Source: Pomacea canaliculata
Lineage: Eukaryota > Mollusca > Gastropoda > Architaenioglossa > Ampullariidae
Assembly: GCF_003073045.1 (NCBI RefSeq)
Contig: NC_037590.1
Coordinates: forward strand, 9,133,042 to 9,197,041
DNA length: 64,000 bases
Direction: 5' to 3'
Part shown: positions 25,601 through 40,600 of the stretch, piece by piece
How the letters are laid out: every line of letters starts with the position of its first letter
Numbering within the stretch: the stretch's first letter is position 1
Notes under the pieces: model-generated
Databases searched by the model: none
The model's input: only the letters and a program-made list of their open reading frames with translations
Told to the model about the DNA's origin: nothing
Translations under genes and position numbers: made by a program

Positions 25601-28600
25601 TTACCCTGAACTGAAATGATTTTGCATACAAACAAATGTGTATGTACATAAGATATGCTCACACCAGTGCATCCCCATACCCATAAATGCACAAGGTTAA
25701 AAATAAAATTTTTACCTTACACAAGAAAGGTTTAACTTAAACATAAAGCAGATGATAACTGCACGTATGGTATGCAGAGGCACACACCTTAATTTTGAAG
25801 CCACAATGTCGTGCCATGCTGACCTCTGAAACTTCATAACATGTGGAGAGATCAATGCGGCCGTCCAATGCATTTGTCTCCTCTGCCTTTGCATCTTTGA
25901 AATAACGTAAAGAGTTACCAGCCAGAACAAACCAGTGCTTCCGAGATTCCTGCAGATATAAACAGAATGGCAGGTCACATACGTAGCACTAACAAAGCAA
26001 ATAGGTTTGAATAGAGGACAGGTATAACTATATTTACCTACATATATGCATATATCTATTCACGTATGTATATAAACACGCATCAATGAACATGCAACAC
26101 ATACACACTGAGTTTTCCCCATTCAGATTAAAGAAGAAATATTCATCATCAACAAACAAGTTATAGCTCATTTATGCAATCACATCTTTAATGGCTTTGA
26201 AAGACATAGACAGATTTTGTTATATTTAAAGTTTATGCATTCTAAGATAATAGCATTGAAATTTAGTATCATATCTGAAAATGAGTGATAACGATTTACA
26301 TTTAATATTTTTCTTTGTGGCATGAACTATATGAGAACATCTTCACTTTCAAAAATTATCTTGGAAATGTAACTATACATATCAGCGCAGATATCACTTC
26401 ATGCCCAAAGTAATTTGGCTTCACATTACCTTTTCTGATGGTCCCTGTTTTATGAGCCACCCTTTCTTCATGTAGACCAAGTCCTGAAATGGGATATAAA
26501 TTCAGGATGATGGTTGGATCTGCTTATCTCCAGCAAGAACACATTAAATTAAAAGCATATTTTCTCTCTACCAAATCTCTTTTAACTTTATGCCTCACAG
26601 TTCCAAATTAACTTTTAACCTACATTTTACATAACTTTAACTGTATAGAATCTGGATGAAAACGCATAATTCTTTATAATTAAGAAACATTAGTTTTCAT
26701 TTTTAAAATCATCATTCTCCCTGCCCTCCCCTACTTTCTCCCCAGCACAAGAGAAGTCCCTTCCCCTTCCTCAAAGTACATATGTATGCAACTATCTTGG
26801 TCTATTTACTATCACATGTGAATGTGCAGGCATGGATGCTTAAGAACAAGTGCACACAAACACACACCTACTGATGAAAAAGTTCATTGAAATGGGGAAA
26901 AAAGACATTCCTTCTCTTACTGCAGTACAAAATGTGGAAGGAAAAAGTAATACTTCAAAGACATTAAGCATGTCCTGCAAACTATTAAGAAACTTAAAAA
27001 TAATGGGAAAGTCATACTTCATAATAAAAAAAAAATTAATCTTCATTTTGCTGCCCTGCATTTTCTTTTTCTTTTTCCTTTGTCTGAGAAAAGAGAGCAC
27101 AGCTTGTTTCTAAGGTAAACAGGTATTGCTCAAGAAGGCAGCAAGCTGAAGTGTAGTTCTGGATACTGGTGTGTGTACAAAGCTGCTGGTAAAGATTACA
27201 CAGGGAATGCCAATGTTTGCACTCAAAAATTGTCCACTCTTTCCGTGATGAAAGAACAGAACGGTGCGCCAAAATAAACACTGGAAAAATGCAACTATAT
27301 TTATAGATTGGGCATGCATGCATTCCCCCTCCACCAAACACACACACTAGAATTTTACAAATTGGTACACATGCATGGAAGCAAGCTGCAAAATAATTCA
27401 ATGAAAATGCATGCCTTTTTTTTATTCCACATTAATTTATACTAGGTGCTTACTACTTGATGTTTTCCTTTACTGTGCAAAAAGATTTCTGACAAGAAAA
27501 AGTGCTTTGCTCTCCTTAAAGTAAAAGGCCATAACCATAAAGCCTCACTCAGAAAACATGAGGGAGTAATACTTGCCTCATATTTTGTTGGTGATGTGTC
27601 AGAAGCAGAAGAGGCAGACTGAGTCTGGGCTCTACTTGTAGTACTTAATTCTGAGCTTCGGGCCATCTAAAGAGCACAAGCCATCATTGTTCTTTTAATA
27701 ATATTACCTCAAATAAAATTTATTTCAGACGTGCCGCAAGATTCATCTAACAGGAACAGTGGATGAGCATGATGTGACTTTTTAAGCAGTATAAATCAGA
27801 AAATGACCAATGCTGCATTAAGAAATAACTTTTACAACAAACTGATCAGGTCATCTATCCACTTTCAACACTCAAGAAATCTGACATTGGCCCATGCTGT
27901 GAGGTACAAAAACTTACTGGCTCATATTAAGTCCTGCACAAAGGAGAAACCCAAAGAATTCCCATTTAAAAGTTTGACACCTAAAGAATTTATTCTTCAT
28001 TTCATATTCCTTAGGTGTAGAATACCCACTCTGAATGTTAGCAACAAGTGTATGCCCCCATCTGTTTCAACACAGGATTTGTGTTGTATGCCATGCTAGC
28101 AAAGGTTATATCAGAGTGATTTCGTTGTAAATACTCTATGGATAATGGCCACCAAGGCCATCTTGAAACTTGGAAGCCAGCTGAAAATTGTGATTGGCTT
28201 ATTACTTTACACTTATTTGGTGTACACGGGCACATTTGTAAACCATAACACCACGTACCCTTTGGCCAAAGTATAAACATATGCACATCACCATTACATC
28301 CCAAAATAAAAAAATATGAGACAAGCACCAACAAATTTTATATACCAAACACAATTCAGGCAAATCAAAGCATAAGCTTCGTTCAAAAATAATAAGGAAC
28401 AGAACAACAACAGAATTGTTATTTTACAGTGACTTCAATCAAGCATACATGCATAGTGAATAAGTAAAAGGCACCCTTGATTTGAAGAAGAAAATGAAGC
28501 ACCTGATGAACAGGATTTCCTGGAGTGAAATTTAATTCTAGCCGATGAGGGGTGAGCAGGCTGTGACCATAGGTCAAATGAGGACTACATGACTACACGA

Positions 28601-31600
28601 CTACAGTCCATAGCTGGAGCCAGCGGGTTGCACAGTATTCATCAGCAAAGCTAAGAGGTTCCTACCTTGAGTTCATCTGTCTCGTTGCCGTCAGTCTCGT
28701 CAGCACTCATGCTTTGTGACAAGTCATCACCATCTGTTCGGAACCCACTGCTGGATATGGACCCTGTGCCCCTGTCAAAGTTGTCCAGGCTGCATGCATC
28801 TCGAGGAAGGGTTAAGTGAGTGCTGAGGTCCTTGAGACTGGCTGAGCGTTCTCTCACAGGCCGTGATCGCTCTTTGTTACTGCTTACAAACTTCTGTCCC
28901 CCTGAACGCTCTTCCAGCATACCTCGATGAGCAGCAGAACTGGTAGAGGAGGTTGAGGAGATTGAGCTAGAGGAGTTGAAAAGCGAAGGGTGGGCTGCAG
29001 GGGCTGTTAGCAAGGGGTTAGAGGGGTGCACACGTGAGGGCCAGGAGGTGCGAGGAATGTTGAAATAAGGGCTGACAGACAGGGCGCCCACCTGCTTGCT
29101 GTCCCCTCCCCTTCGACTGCTAAGCACATCCAGGCGGTCACCTGAACAGCTGAGAAAGCGAGATGATGCCAATGTGTTGGCCATCTCCTTGTCTTGTGTT
29201 GTCAGGTCATGCAGAGAGGAACTCTTGCGCATGCCTTCCTGATGGTTTTTATCATATTTATGCTTCAGGCTGCGCACCCCTTTAAAAGTTGCATAAGCTG
29301 GTAAGTCACTGCTCTGTGAAGGCTGCTGGTGCAAGCGATCTATTTCCAGGTTACTTTTCATCCCCTCTTTGTTAGAATCATCATCTTGAGCAGGCTATGT
29401 AAAACAGAAACCACTACTAAATCTGTGTCTTACTATTTTGGAGCAACAAAAACTGAGTGCAACAATAGCATAAACTGAAAGGAGCATAATCTACCTATCC
29501 ATGTCTGATTAAAAAAAAAAATCAATTCTTTGCTCAAAGAAAAAAAGTTGACAGGTAAAATCTTACAAAAATGTTATAACAGTTTATTCCAAAAGTTATA
29601 ACTCAAAGATACAGTTTCATGCTTCACTGGTCAATTCAAATACAACAATCATTCCTCCAGTGGCCTAACTAAATACAGCAGATGAAACAAAAAGTGGTTG
29701 TTATTCAGTCAATTTCTGTTAAAATAAAAGCAATGCCACAAATGAAATAAAACTTAGTGTTACCTGTACATTCTCTTTGTTGCTTATTAAGTTAGGTTTT
29801 CGACGAGGTTTGATAGACTTCAGGTTATTTGGAAATTCAATCAATACATCATGCCACCTGTAAGCAAAATAATGAATTTACATAAATGTTTATGAAGATA
29901 AGGAATAGAATCATGTTTGACCTGTGGGTCATAGTATTGTTGACAATGGCATCGCATTGAGACCTAGACTATGAACAGTGTACAATCTGGACAACTATAC
30001 AGGAAAGAAGCTTTTTTTCAAACCTACTCCACTATGAAGTAAATACTAACCTTTGCGCACTCAAGTCAGTGTGATTAGGACAGGGGAAACACTTTATTTC
30101 ACATAATCTACCCAAATTGCCATGCAGTGACTGCATCTAATGCCATCCTTGCAGCATGTACTTTTTAAACCACCCACCCCTTCACCACTTCTTCAAATAA
30201 ATATTGAATGTAAGTTGGTTACTGTTACATAATATTATCATTCTAAAAGTAAAATTTATCTTGAGTTATGGAAATTTACTTTTACTTCCATATCCTTACA
30301 CAGCTTGCAACTGCTACTGCTTGATGAAGCATGTACTCCAGCTGTGTCACTTATCCCCTAGAGACTAGCCTACTAAGCTGCTCTTTGATTTTAGATCACT
30401 CAGATGTGGTGAAAAAGTCTATAAATGTTAACACTTAGTCTGAAGAAATCCTGTACACTTTCTAAAAGCAAACACCCACACTCCTCCTTAAACACCGTGG
30501 ATGTCTTAAAGCCTTAAACTTCGAAGTGATCCTCCTGATGCAACAACTGTCTGCTACAAAAGGAAGGGAATCAGCTGACTGAGGGGGAAGTCTTGGAAGC
30601 TATCTTAAACCCCCACAAACTAAAGAGGGATAGATCCAGTGCTCCCTTTGTCTACGCAAAACGTTATAAGAAAAATAAAATTAACTTCTTGCCTATTTTC
30701 ATCACTAGGACACCCTAACACCTCCCCCAACCACCATTACCATTTTCCCCTGAAGACAGGCTGTCATTTTCCCCCGGTACCCACCTTCTGTCTGCTTTGT
30801 TGCCCCCTACCCCTACCCCCACAGTTGTAAGTTCCCAAACTCTCTGCTTGCCCCATCAAATAACAGTTGGGACACGCAAGACCCATTTGCACAACAGGAG
30901 AGAACAAAATACTTCTTTGAAAAGATCAGTGAAGTGGACAGTTTAAACCGTTCTCCGAGAGCTCTCAACCGCCTCGAGGCACGAGACAGTGACGAGTTGA
31001 CGCATTAAGCGGCACCTTTGACCCTTGAAGCGCGTCACCGCCGAGGCGGAGCTAAGGGCAAACCACGGTCTAGCCTTCATTCTGTCGACGATTTTTAGGG
31101 CAACTCGACTCAACTGACGGAATGCAAAGTATGGTAACAAGTAAATTCGACTGTCTAACAACAAAGAGCGATTTCATTTCCTCAAAAACTGGAGGTACAC
31201 CGACTTTTCGCAACTATTCCGATGAGATGGTCTGGGGTGTTTGATCCGATCTTTGTTGCTGGCAGTCTAACAGCCTTCTTCCCACTTTTGTCAAAATGTG
31301 CGACACTTGAGTAAATAAGGACTGAGTTACCACAAGTGTCCAGATATGTCACATAGTGTAGACGAGAATTATGCCACTTGAACAAATCTCTTCTGACTCT
31401 GCTTGTGCGAGTTTCCATATAATCCGTTCTTGCGCTGACACAGAGTCAAAGAGAAAAACAAAACAACAACAACAACTAAAAACCCTTTTAAAATGAAGAA
31501 ATTATGAAGCTTACATGCCCACCTACCCTCACATCTCAAAGTAGGTTAAGTCAGTTTTAAAAAAAAACTTTCAAAAATAATGAAACAGGATATCCTTTTA

Positions 31601-34600
31601 AACTACAGTACAGGGAAACAACGGCCGAAGAAGTAAACATTGTATAAAACCTCCCCCCTTCCCTTTAGGTAGGATGAATAATCAACAGCTGCAGTTTAAA
31701 AAAAAGCTTTCATTGTGGGAACATTTCTGCGAATAATTCTTAATGTTTATAAAGAAAATATTTGAAAAACAAGTGTGTCACAACATAAGGTAGTATTGTC
31801 AGAGCGGTGCACTCCAATCTCTGACATATCTATTCTCCATACACAGAAATCTTAAGTCTGCTGCACGCATTAAAGTCGACATCATTATTACCCTCGAAAT
31901 TCCGCCCATGAAACACTTCCCCCTCTTGATCTCTATTGTAATGTCCATCTTTTGAAAAGAAAGCAATTGGTCTCACAAAACTGCTCTCCTATGCCTAACA
32001 AAATCTCTACTTCGCGCCAATACACTCGTCAAGTTTGTCATCTCGTATCCTGCAACAGCTCTTTCATAGTTTGAAATAGAGAGGAAAAAAACACCTTTCG
32101 TATCGTTAACATGTCTGTACCTGCCATCATCAGCCATGAGGCGACAAGGCCGGGCGTGATATTTACTGCGCTTTTTTTAAATATTTGTTGCGAGGAGAGG
32201 TGTGATGAAAACGTTGTACTCTTTATTTGACAGAAAACACAGCTTCATGTTCAGAACTTAACCAAACTCGAACTCGCAAATGAATGTTGCAGGACAACGA
32301 GAACGAAAAAATAATTTAAAAAGAGCGAGATTAAAAATAAATAAATATGAAAAAGAAACAGGGTTTTGTTTTGTAATGTGTAAAACATCATAAATTGTTG
32401 CGCATAATTCGACAAGAAAAGGTCGACAGTTTTACACAGCTAAAAATGCAGTTTCTCCAATTATCTTGAGTTGCTCAAGAGTTTTCGTTTTACTTCGAAG
32501 GTTTCAAGACCTCGCCTGTTTCGTGGACAGAAAACAGTCTTAAGAGAATCTGTTTTCTATTTGCTTGTCTTTGCTCTCACGGGATGCTGTTAAACTACAG
32601 GTGCAGTTTTTCGGGTGTAGATGGTGAAGAGGAGCAGGGAGGAGAGGGGTACAGAACTAAAAACACTCGGGAGGAGGGCGGGGGGAAACGAAGCTTTATC
32701 ATGTGCCTGCTGCGCTTTCAACAGGAGCCGTCACTGACTTGCCATGTTATGATTGACATCAAGCGAAAAATATAACCTACAAATGTGCTGGGAAGTGCAC
32801 GTCTAAAAAAACTAAATGCACTGACATCTTTCATGACTTGCGCTCCTGCACCTTCCCTCTGCTTGCTTTGATGTCTTTGTTGATATGCACTTGGTAGTAC
32901 GTCCGAAGTCGCAACAAAGACCTGCAGATACAGACACAATCTTCGCTGGGGGAAATACTACCTATATATTAACGCCAGAAGATCATTCGCAGTTCAGACT
33001 AAAGTTTCTTTCAAATCTTCACTCGCTTAAACCCTTGAGTGTACGATCATCTAGCTCCCTATCACCGCCGGTACTCAGGATCCTTCTCCAACCGCTGCTG
33101 TTGTGTGCCATAATTTTTCTTAGAAACTACGTACCGCCCTCTCGCTAAGCAAGGGCGAAAAACATTTTATTTTGTTCAGGAGACGATGCAATATTCACTA
33201 CGTCGGCGTCTGCTGCGATCCAAACGAAGGATTAAAAAAGAGAAAGAAAGAGGAAAAACTGAAAAGCACAAGGACACGTCGGCCCGAGTCAAGAAGAGAA
33301 TGTCGTGGCATCGCACAGTTTGTCTGGTACATTACCGAACCAGAGGGGGTTTTACCAATAAATCCTTGCCATCTGGGCGCCTCGAAATCGGACAGTCCGA
33401 CCATTGCGGGATCAGGTAAAAGCAACTAAAACATACTGCTCGGCGGCGTACAGCTTGTATTCATACCAAATAGCCAAAATGGAGAACGCCTTCTCAGAGA
33501 AAAATAAAAAAGGATATTCCTTTCCGTGTTGTCTACTGTGTTGCTTTCCTGTCAGAGACTACGTAGTGTTTTCCTTCAGGCACGCAACGATTGCAAGACG
33601 GGGTGTGCTGTTCCAACCCTTCCCTCCTCTCGCCCCGGCTGTCTGCTATGGCCGCGGTTTTCAACCGGTGGTACGCGTATCCCTAGGGGTTATGCAGTGG
33701 TACGCAGCGACATAATTATTGTTTCAATATGAAAAAAATACTTTTATGCGCGAACTTACGCGCGAGGGGTACCCGCGACCGTGGGTTCCGCGCAGTCGTA
33801 AAGAACAGAATCAAAAGAAGCACTGTGAATGCTTTCTTTCATTACCCCTCCTTTTCCAACACAATGAACTTCGGCATAAAGAACACTTTGGGTGTTCAGC
33901 CACAACAAGCAGCTCTGCAACTAGCTTTGGTCATGGTCAAAGGCATACTGTTACAGGAGAGGTGTCCTTTTTTTTTCCTGGATGGGGAAGGTAATGCAAC
34001 TAAAAGGCTCAGGTCGTCCCAAGCACCCTCCATTGTTCGCATCCTTTGCCCTCGAGGACTGCCATATAATTACATAGAAGCGCCCGAGCCAGAAGCCCAG
34101 GAAACCGCCGACAGAATGACACCAATGCAGAAAACTGCATAAATTTTGTACTTAAAACATTTGCAGGTGAAGCATTGCCTTTAGGTGTCGCTAGGGTCAG
34201 ACACTGCCGTTCCATAACAGTGACAGCTAGCTGTCCATACACCCGCTGAAGACTGCTGCCGTGTTGTCAATAACGAGTACTTCTCCGGGTCAAGGGCGTC
34301 GAAGACCTTCCCTAGCATACAGATTCTCAACCTTTTTGACGACTGTACCTCCAGAGGGTGAAAGTATGCCTATCCCTTCCCCCCTACACGTCGTCCCCAC
34401 CCACTCTCAACACACACAAAGGTCTTTGTAGGCACTAACTGCAAGGCGTGTCCATAACCCTTTCCATGAAGACATTGCGCCACACGAGTATCAGTCGGCA
34501 TGTGTGATCACAAGCAAGGCCGGAGTAGAAAATAAACAGCCCACACCTCACTGAAGTCACAGCTTACTACCTGTTTGTTCCGCGAAATGGGATTTTCCCC

Positions 34601-37600
34601 CGTTTATGATTGCTATATTTCTATGTCTCTGACACACGCCAACTCCTGATGATCTCTTGACGAATCACATCGTTCGTGAATATATTCAAATAAATACATT
34701 CTCTGCCGCTCCATACCCCTCCCCTCTCTCTCACAGATGGAAGAGAGAGAGGTGGAGCGAGTCCTTAACCAAACCAAGTTAGCGAAGACAGTAGCACTAG
34801 AGTCCACGCTCCCGTGAAGAATATATTCGTTGTGACAGGTGACTTTTATGAGGCGTGGGATAACACGATAAGCAAAAGAAGTCGTGCATTAGCAGGAGAG
34901 ACGGCAGAACGTGATATGCCTATCAGCCAGGGCTACCTTCTACTCTAGGCAACTTTGCTGGCAAGGCCGGCTGGTCTGTCATAATTCTGCAGACGTACCC
35001 TATACATCCAGGAGAAGTATATTGTAGTTAAGAAGCATTCACACACGCGCGTCAATTCAGTCTTAGACTATCATGCTACTCCATTTCCCCACCACTCCCT
35101 CTGTGATGTTTGCGGCAAAGACTTTAAGTAGTAATTTACCTCATCCCCCAGTGCCTGTGAACCCAGTGTATAATCCTGGCACAAGTCCAACCACACTCTC
35201 AAGACACCACTGCGTTCTAGGGAATCCCAGTTAATTAGTTGTAGACTAACTACTGTATTAATTTGTTCATTCCATACAACTCAAAAGTTTCTGTAACCTA
35301 TGCATGGATAGAGTGTGCGAGAGAACTGGCACGTGGATGTACTAGTGAAAGAGAGGTGTAACGAGAAGATACTACAGGCCATTTATTTACGTGCTATATT
35401 CATGACGACAGAGATGTTTAAGGGCTTCCAAGACCTGACGTTCCCCGCTGGTAGGAACCTGCTGTCGAGAAGGAACGTGAGACTGGTAGCTTCGCCTCCG
35501 GTTTCTCGAAGAATTAGGCGGATCATGTGCGCGACGTAGGGGAGAAAAACGTTTACAGAACAACGATGCTACACTGTTAGTAGACTTAAGAGACATGGAG
35601 AAACGAAAAACTGGAGGATGGCTTAGCGTTAGTATGAGATCACGTGGCTCTCTTTGGGTGGATCGCATTTCTGCCAGAGGCTTTGTACGTTTGTCAGCAA
35701 TCACTCAATGCCACCATTATTGACACCAACACGGCAGCTACTGCAACTGCTTTTACTACTAACAACAACTCACATTTTACGGACAAAAAAAAAAAAAAAA
35801 ATGTCCGCTGAAATGTCTACAGTTTGGGTGGGTGGGTTTTTTTTTTTTTTTTTTTTTGAGGGGGGAGGGCGCTGGGTAGGAAAAAATGTGAAAGGTTTAC
35901 GCTCTTCCACGTGGCAGTAATAATTAGAACTTTTTCACGAACTTCTAGATATCTTGCAGATGGCAACATGCTTCGCAGAAAGGAACGGACACAGAAATGT
36001 TGCAGACGAGCGGTAGGTAAGGCGGACGACTACTTGAGGCTCAGGTCCCGTGAGACGCCACACGTCACGCCAGACCCAAAGACAGCGCTAACCTCAAAAT
36101 AGAGGCAACTCCTTTTTCTTTGCTAATACAGCAAACCGTGCGACTGCAGATAATAACCTGGGACGAAAGAGATAAACGCGTCTCCCTCATATCGCTTCCA
36201 TCACGAACCTTTTTTTAGGAAAACAAGCAGCAGTGTCGCTGTTTCTACAATCCCCTTTAACAGATGGGTTGAAGAAAGGGCGCCTTCTGTCGCGGCTCAA
36301 GGTGCGCTACTTATGCGCATGTGCACTAAATGCATCGCCAGCAGATGTGGCAGGGATGTGTGCCTCCCGTCACTTCAACGACTCACACTCGTATACTCCT
36401 CCGTCGTTGTTCCCCAAGGCATGCTTTGCAACGTTCGCAGTTCAAGAAGAGTTGGGTTTTTTTAAAGCCAAAATTCGAGCTTCAATCCCTTCTCAGCTCA
36501 CCCGCAGTGTTTTGAGTCACCTGTATCCTCTGTCCCGGGTTTCCTTAGTCGCATCACGCAACGAGCGCAAACAGTCGGAACCTTAGCTCGTGCGCTTGCG
36601 TGACTTTTTTTGCGGGAGTTGGGGTGGGGGGTAGCTCACATGGCTTGTGTATGGCGACCAAGCGGCCCACCTGTACGGCGTGTTCAGGCTCTGTCCTGCA
36701 GTCAAGTATACACAGCGCCTATCGACCTACTGCAGCGCCTCTCTGTAAGACGATATGCAGCGCATGGCTGAGGGAGCTTCTCGGCTTTGGTGGACCACTG
36801 CGTAGGTAATTTAAATCCTGACCCTTTTACGCACTCCTTAATAATTAACCCACTCGCGCGTGACTGCTCCTGCACTATATACCAGTTAAGTTTCATAAGG
36901 CTTTAGAACCCCTCCTTCAAAAACAATGCTCTCCTAAGGGGCAACTGTGCGTTGCATCGGGGAAGAGAGGGAAGAGAAAGATTTTGCCACACGGAACGGG
37001 TGAGGCCGACATCTCTAATTCTGAAGTACTTTTCATAATGGCCTTCGTTGCATCTACTTCGGCCGTAAGAACCTGACACGGCATTTCGTGAATTCATAAT
37101 TCCGTTCTATTTGTTTCTACTGTGTGTTTACTGCTGCCGACCACGATGTTATGGATGTATTCAGGTGTACTACGAACTAAGCTTGCTCGTCGCTACGCTG
37201 TAGTATTTAAAAAAAAACATCCAAATAAACACATACCTCCCACCCCCGTTCCCCTTCACCAAAAACCGCATTCAAAACTCTAACCCATCCGTGTTTCTAG
37301 TTTCTGTATACATGTAGTACACGTTCTTCTTTTTCTCTCTCTTTCACACACATCCTTCAAAAATTAGAGGTATCCGCTAAGGCAGCCCTAGGCAATTAGC
37401 AGGCAATAAGTATGCACGATCACATATCCTCCAACATGTAGACTGACAAGTAAATGCTACGGACCAATGTTTATGCAAACCTGTGCCCGTCGCGCTAAGT
37501 TAAAAAAATTGCTTTAACCCAATTCTCCTTAGGTCAACTTTAAAGACACACCAAGAAATTTGTAAACACTGAAATGTCAGGGATGGGGGCATGTAGATGA

Positions 37601-40600
37601 GTTGAGAAAGCCTCAAGGTTATGTGGCTGCTTCAAAAGTCCCCCCCCCCGCCCTTTACTCCAATACTCACAAAGCTGTAATCATAGTGCCCTATGCAGAA
37701 AGAATAAGCACAGCTGGGAGGTGCTGTTTCTATGCAGGTTTTACAAGTAAACCTTAGAGATAATTACATATCTATGGGGATATCTTAAACCTAGAAACTA
37801 AGGCATCCAGCACACGACATAGTTTTGTATTAACACCACGAGGGACAGAAAGTAGCAAGTGCTGTTTAATTCAATAGGAAACTTTATAACAAAGCCCTAT
37901 CAGTTAAGGGGCACACTGCACAACAGTATTAACATATCTCTCTACCGAAAAAAGTCTCCTTTCCCTAACCTGAAGTCTTAGAAACATAAACCATTTTCCC
38001 ACTCAATGCACCAGACTACATCAACCGCTGTCCAGATGGTATATTTAGAGCCCTAAACTATCCCTCTCACCGCAACTATATCTCCTAGTCCCCTTCTCAG
38101 AAGGAATCATTCCAAACAGGCTGTTTATGCAGTGACCTCGGATGCTTGCAAAACCTCTGCAGGGCTGCATTTTGACAGCTGCAGAAGCAGTTGACTGACG
38201 TTTCATAAAAAGGTCTTGTTCCTCACACCCCAACAAAAAAAAACACAACTGACAGAGAATGTTTTTCCTGCCTATGATGGTGAATACAAAGCAGCCATAA
38301 TGTCCTTCCTACTATTTTTAACATGCACTTGAATCAAGTTGTGTATAGGCAAGATAACGTCTTCTGATGAAAAGGTTCTTTGCTCATATAAACACACCTT
38401 CAGATGATGCTACATCGACTTTAAACTTTAAGAAGTTAATCCAGATATGTATTTTAAAAATACCTGTATTTACATGTCCAGCCCCACTACAGAAGAAATA
38501 ATCATTTTCTCACTGTCTTGGAAACTCCAATTTACATCTTAAAACATAAATAGCAAGCAATGCAATGCCAAAACAAAATCATTATATCATGTAAACAAGA
38601 AATAACAAGTGTTCTATCCATTATTCTACAGGTGTTCAACACAATTACATTATTTTTATAAGTTTCAAGTTACTGCACATGTAGTTTTATGACTTAATGA
38701 AACAGGTGTTCTGTAATTTTAAGTAGGCATCTGATAGATATTTAGTTAAGATACCATTTAAAACAGCACAGTCTAATTAGAAATGCAAAATCTAAAGTAT
38801 TTCACAAGGTTTATTAATCTTTGTACTGTCAATCATTTTGAGATATTTTTTTCCCAGAAGGCATGGTGTCTTCAACATTACTTAGTAACAACACAAAAAA
38901 AAAACCCAACCCATTTCTGGCAAGACAAGAACTGTGTACTACAAGTTGTTGGGGTCTATATTTTGCACCTGCAAAAAGCCAATTATACACTGCCTTTTTT
39001 TAAGATTCAAATAAATCTAATCTGTAATGTATTTACTTATCTAAGTATGAATGCATCTGAGGTTTTCTGAGAATTACATGACCATGCTTGCAAACTTACC
39101 ACTGCATCTCCTCTTTAGAGTTGGCTTTAAAATATTCAGTTTTTTCAGGTGTAACAACAGCAATAGAGTTCTGGTGTGTTGTTACTGTCTCTGCATCCAA
39201 AACATCGGTACACCTGTTCATGTCCACTGAACCCTGAGGCACTGTGTCAGGCTTCAATAAAAATAACACACTTTTCAAAGACTAAAGTATATACTGAAGA
39301 GGTGAATGGAAATCTAGACAAATAATTATCTGGGGTCATTTTAAGCTGATACTTCAACAGCTTTGTCATCTTGAAAATTATAAAATCTTAAGGAACACTT
39401 AACATGATAAGTTGTCCATCTCAAGAGACCTGATGAAAAAGTATAATAAATGATCAAATTACATGCACTTTTAAGCTGATACTCAAAATACTATTATTAA
39501 TAAAAAGGCAGGGGAAAACCTAACAAAAAGCAACTTGCTCTTATAGGTAGTTATGCATGCATTCACATATCCCCCACCAAACCACCAAGCAATTAATATT
39601 GCAAGCTAACAACCAAAGGAAGTACGAGTAATCTCGAAATGAATACAAAATAAATTTAACTTGACTTACATTTTCATCAACTGAGAATGTGAGTTCACCA
39701 TCATCATAAAGCCTGAAGAATCTCCTCTGCCATTTCTGCAGTTGAAAGAATGTTATTTGCACATATTACAATAATAATAATATAATAATAATAAAAGAAA
39801 GTCCTAAGAGAATAGACCAAAACTGTATAAAATATATCAAATGCAGCATGGTCTACATCTGCTCTTAGTTTGGAAATTTGGCAATTTTTGTGAAAACTTT
39901 GCTTTTTCCAAAAGTTGATTGAAAATCAAAATGTCAAGTTTTTATTGTCCAGAACAATAGAAGCTGCATTTATGTCAAACATTTACTGAAGTCAAAAACA
40001 CGCTATAACATATAAACACAGCATTTCTCTTTACTAGGCCCAATTTTTAAAAAATATATACATTGTGTATGTGGTCAAATAGTCCCAATATATATTTATT
40101 AGGACGGAGTTCTAAAAACAGCAATTTTAACTGAGGGTCTAAAAAACTAATTGCATTTAAGAATGGAAAACAATGTGAATAGAAACATGAAGAATTTCAT
40201 GTGGACAATATATAATGCACAAAGAGCATTCTCTCCTACTTCAAATTAAGGGCAGTCTATGACTTATTAAAGGAAAAAATTAAAGCAGTGACTGAAATTT
40301 ACTACAAAGCATTTAAACAACCAAAACAAAATGTTATGAATGCACTTTATATGAAATAAGAAAATTTTAAAAATATAACTGCCAAGAAAAAAACCTTGAA
40401 CAAAGTGGACAAATGACTGATTACGACCAGCTACAAGTAGTCATTGCATTTTTTTGGGGTGTAGAATAGCGTTTTTTGAAAGTAACAGTAAAAAACAATG
40501 TGTATCTGCATTGACCTTTCATCAGGAAATAAATGAATGTGATCTCTCCAAGATAAGATCTCTAACATTAGTAAACTAATATAAGCTTACCCTTGTTCTG

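Larger units (their letters stand above)
29858..39099 (-). other. MPRIP intron 4 (9.2 kb), with candidate alternative promoter and transposon relics
   Basis: This is the longest intron of the gene. The part from about 30,940 to 37,200 is clearly richer in CpG and G+C than the flanking AT-rich introns. Within it lie a candidate first exon (32121-32137) and two hAT-like ends (33652 and 34319). Open frames of 60-137 codons occur on both strands, but none resembles a known protein or shows splice continuity. From 37,200 to 39,100 I see only AT-rich intron. Confidence 0.6.

Noticed and set aside
31182..31418. 78-codon minus-strand open frame starting [15 protein letters not shown]
   Set aside because: It is protein-like in composition, but I recognise no family, it ends in a stop with no donor in frame, and its neighbours give no exon chain.
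33729..34142. 137-codon open frame in MPRIP intron 4
   Set aside because: It overlaps the hAT-like ends, resembles no known protein, has no splice partners, and lies in a G+C-richer stretch where chance frames are longer.
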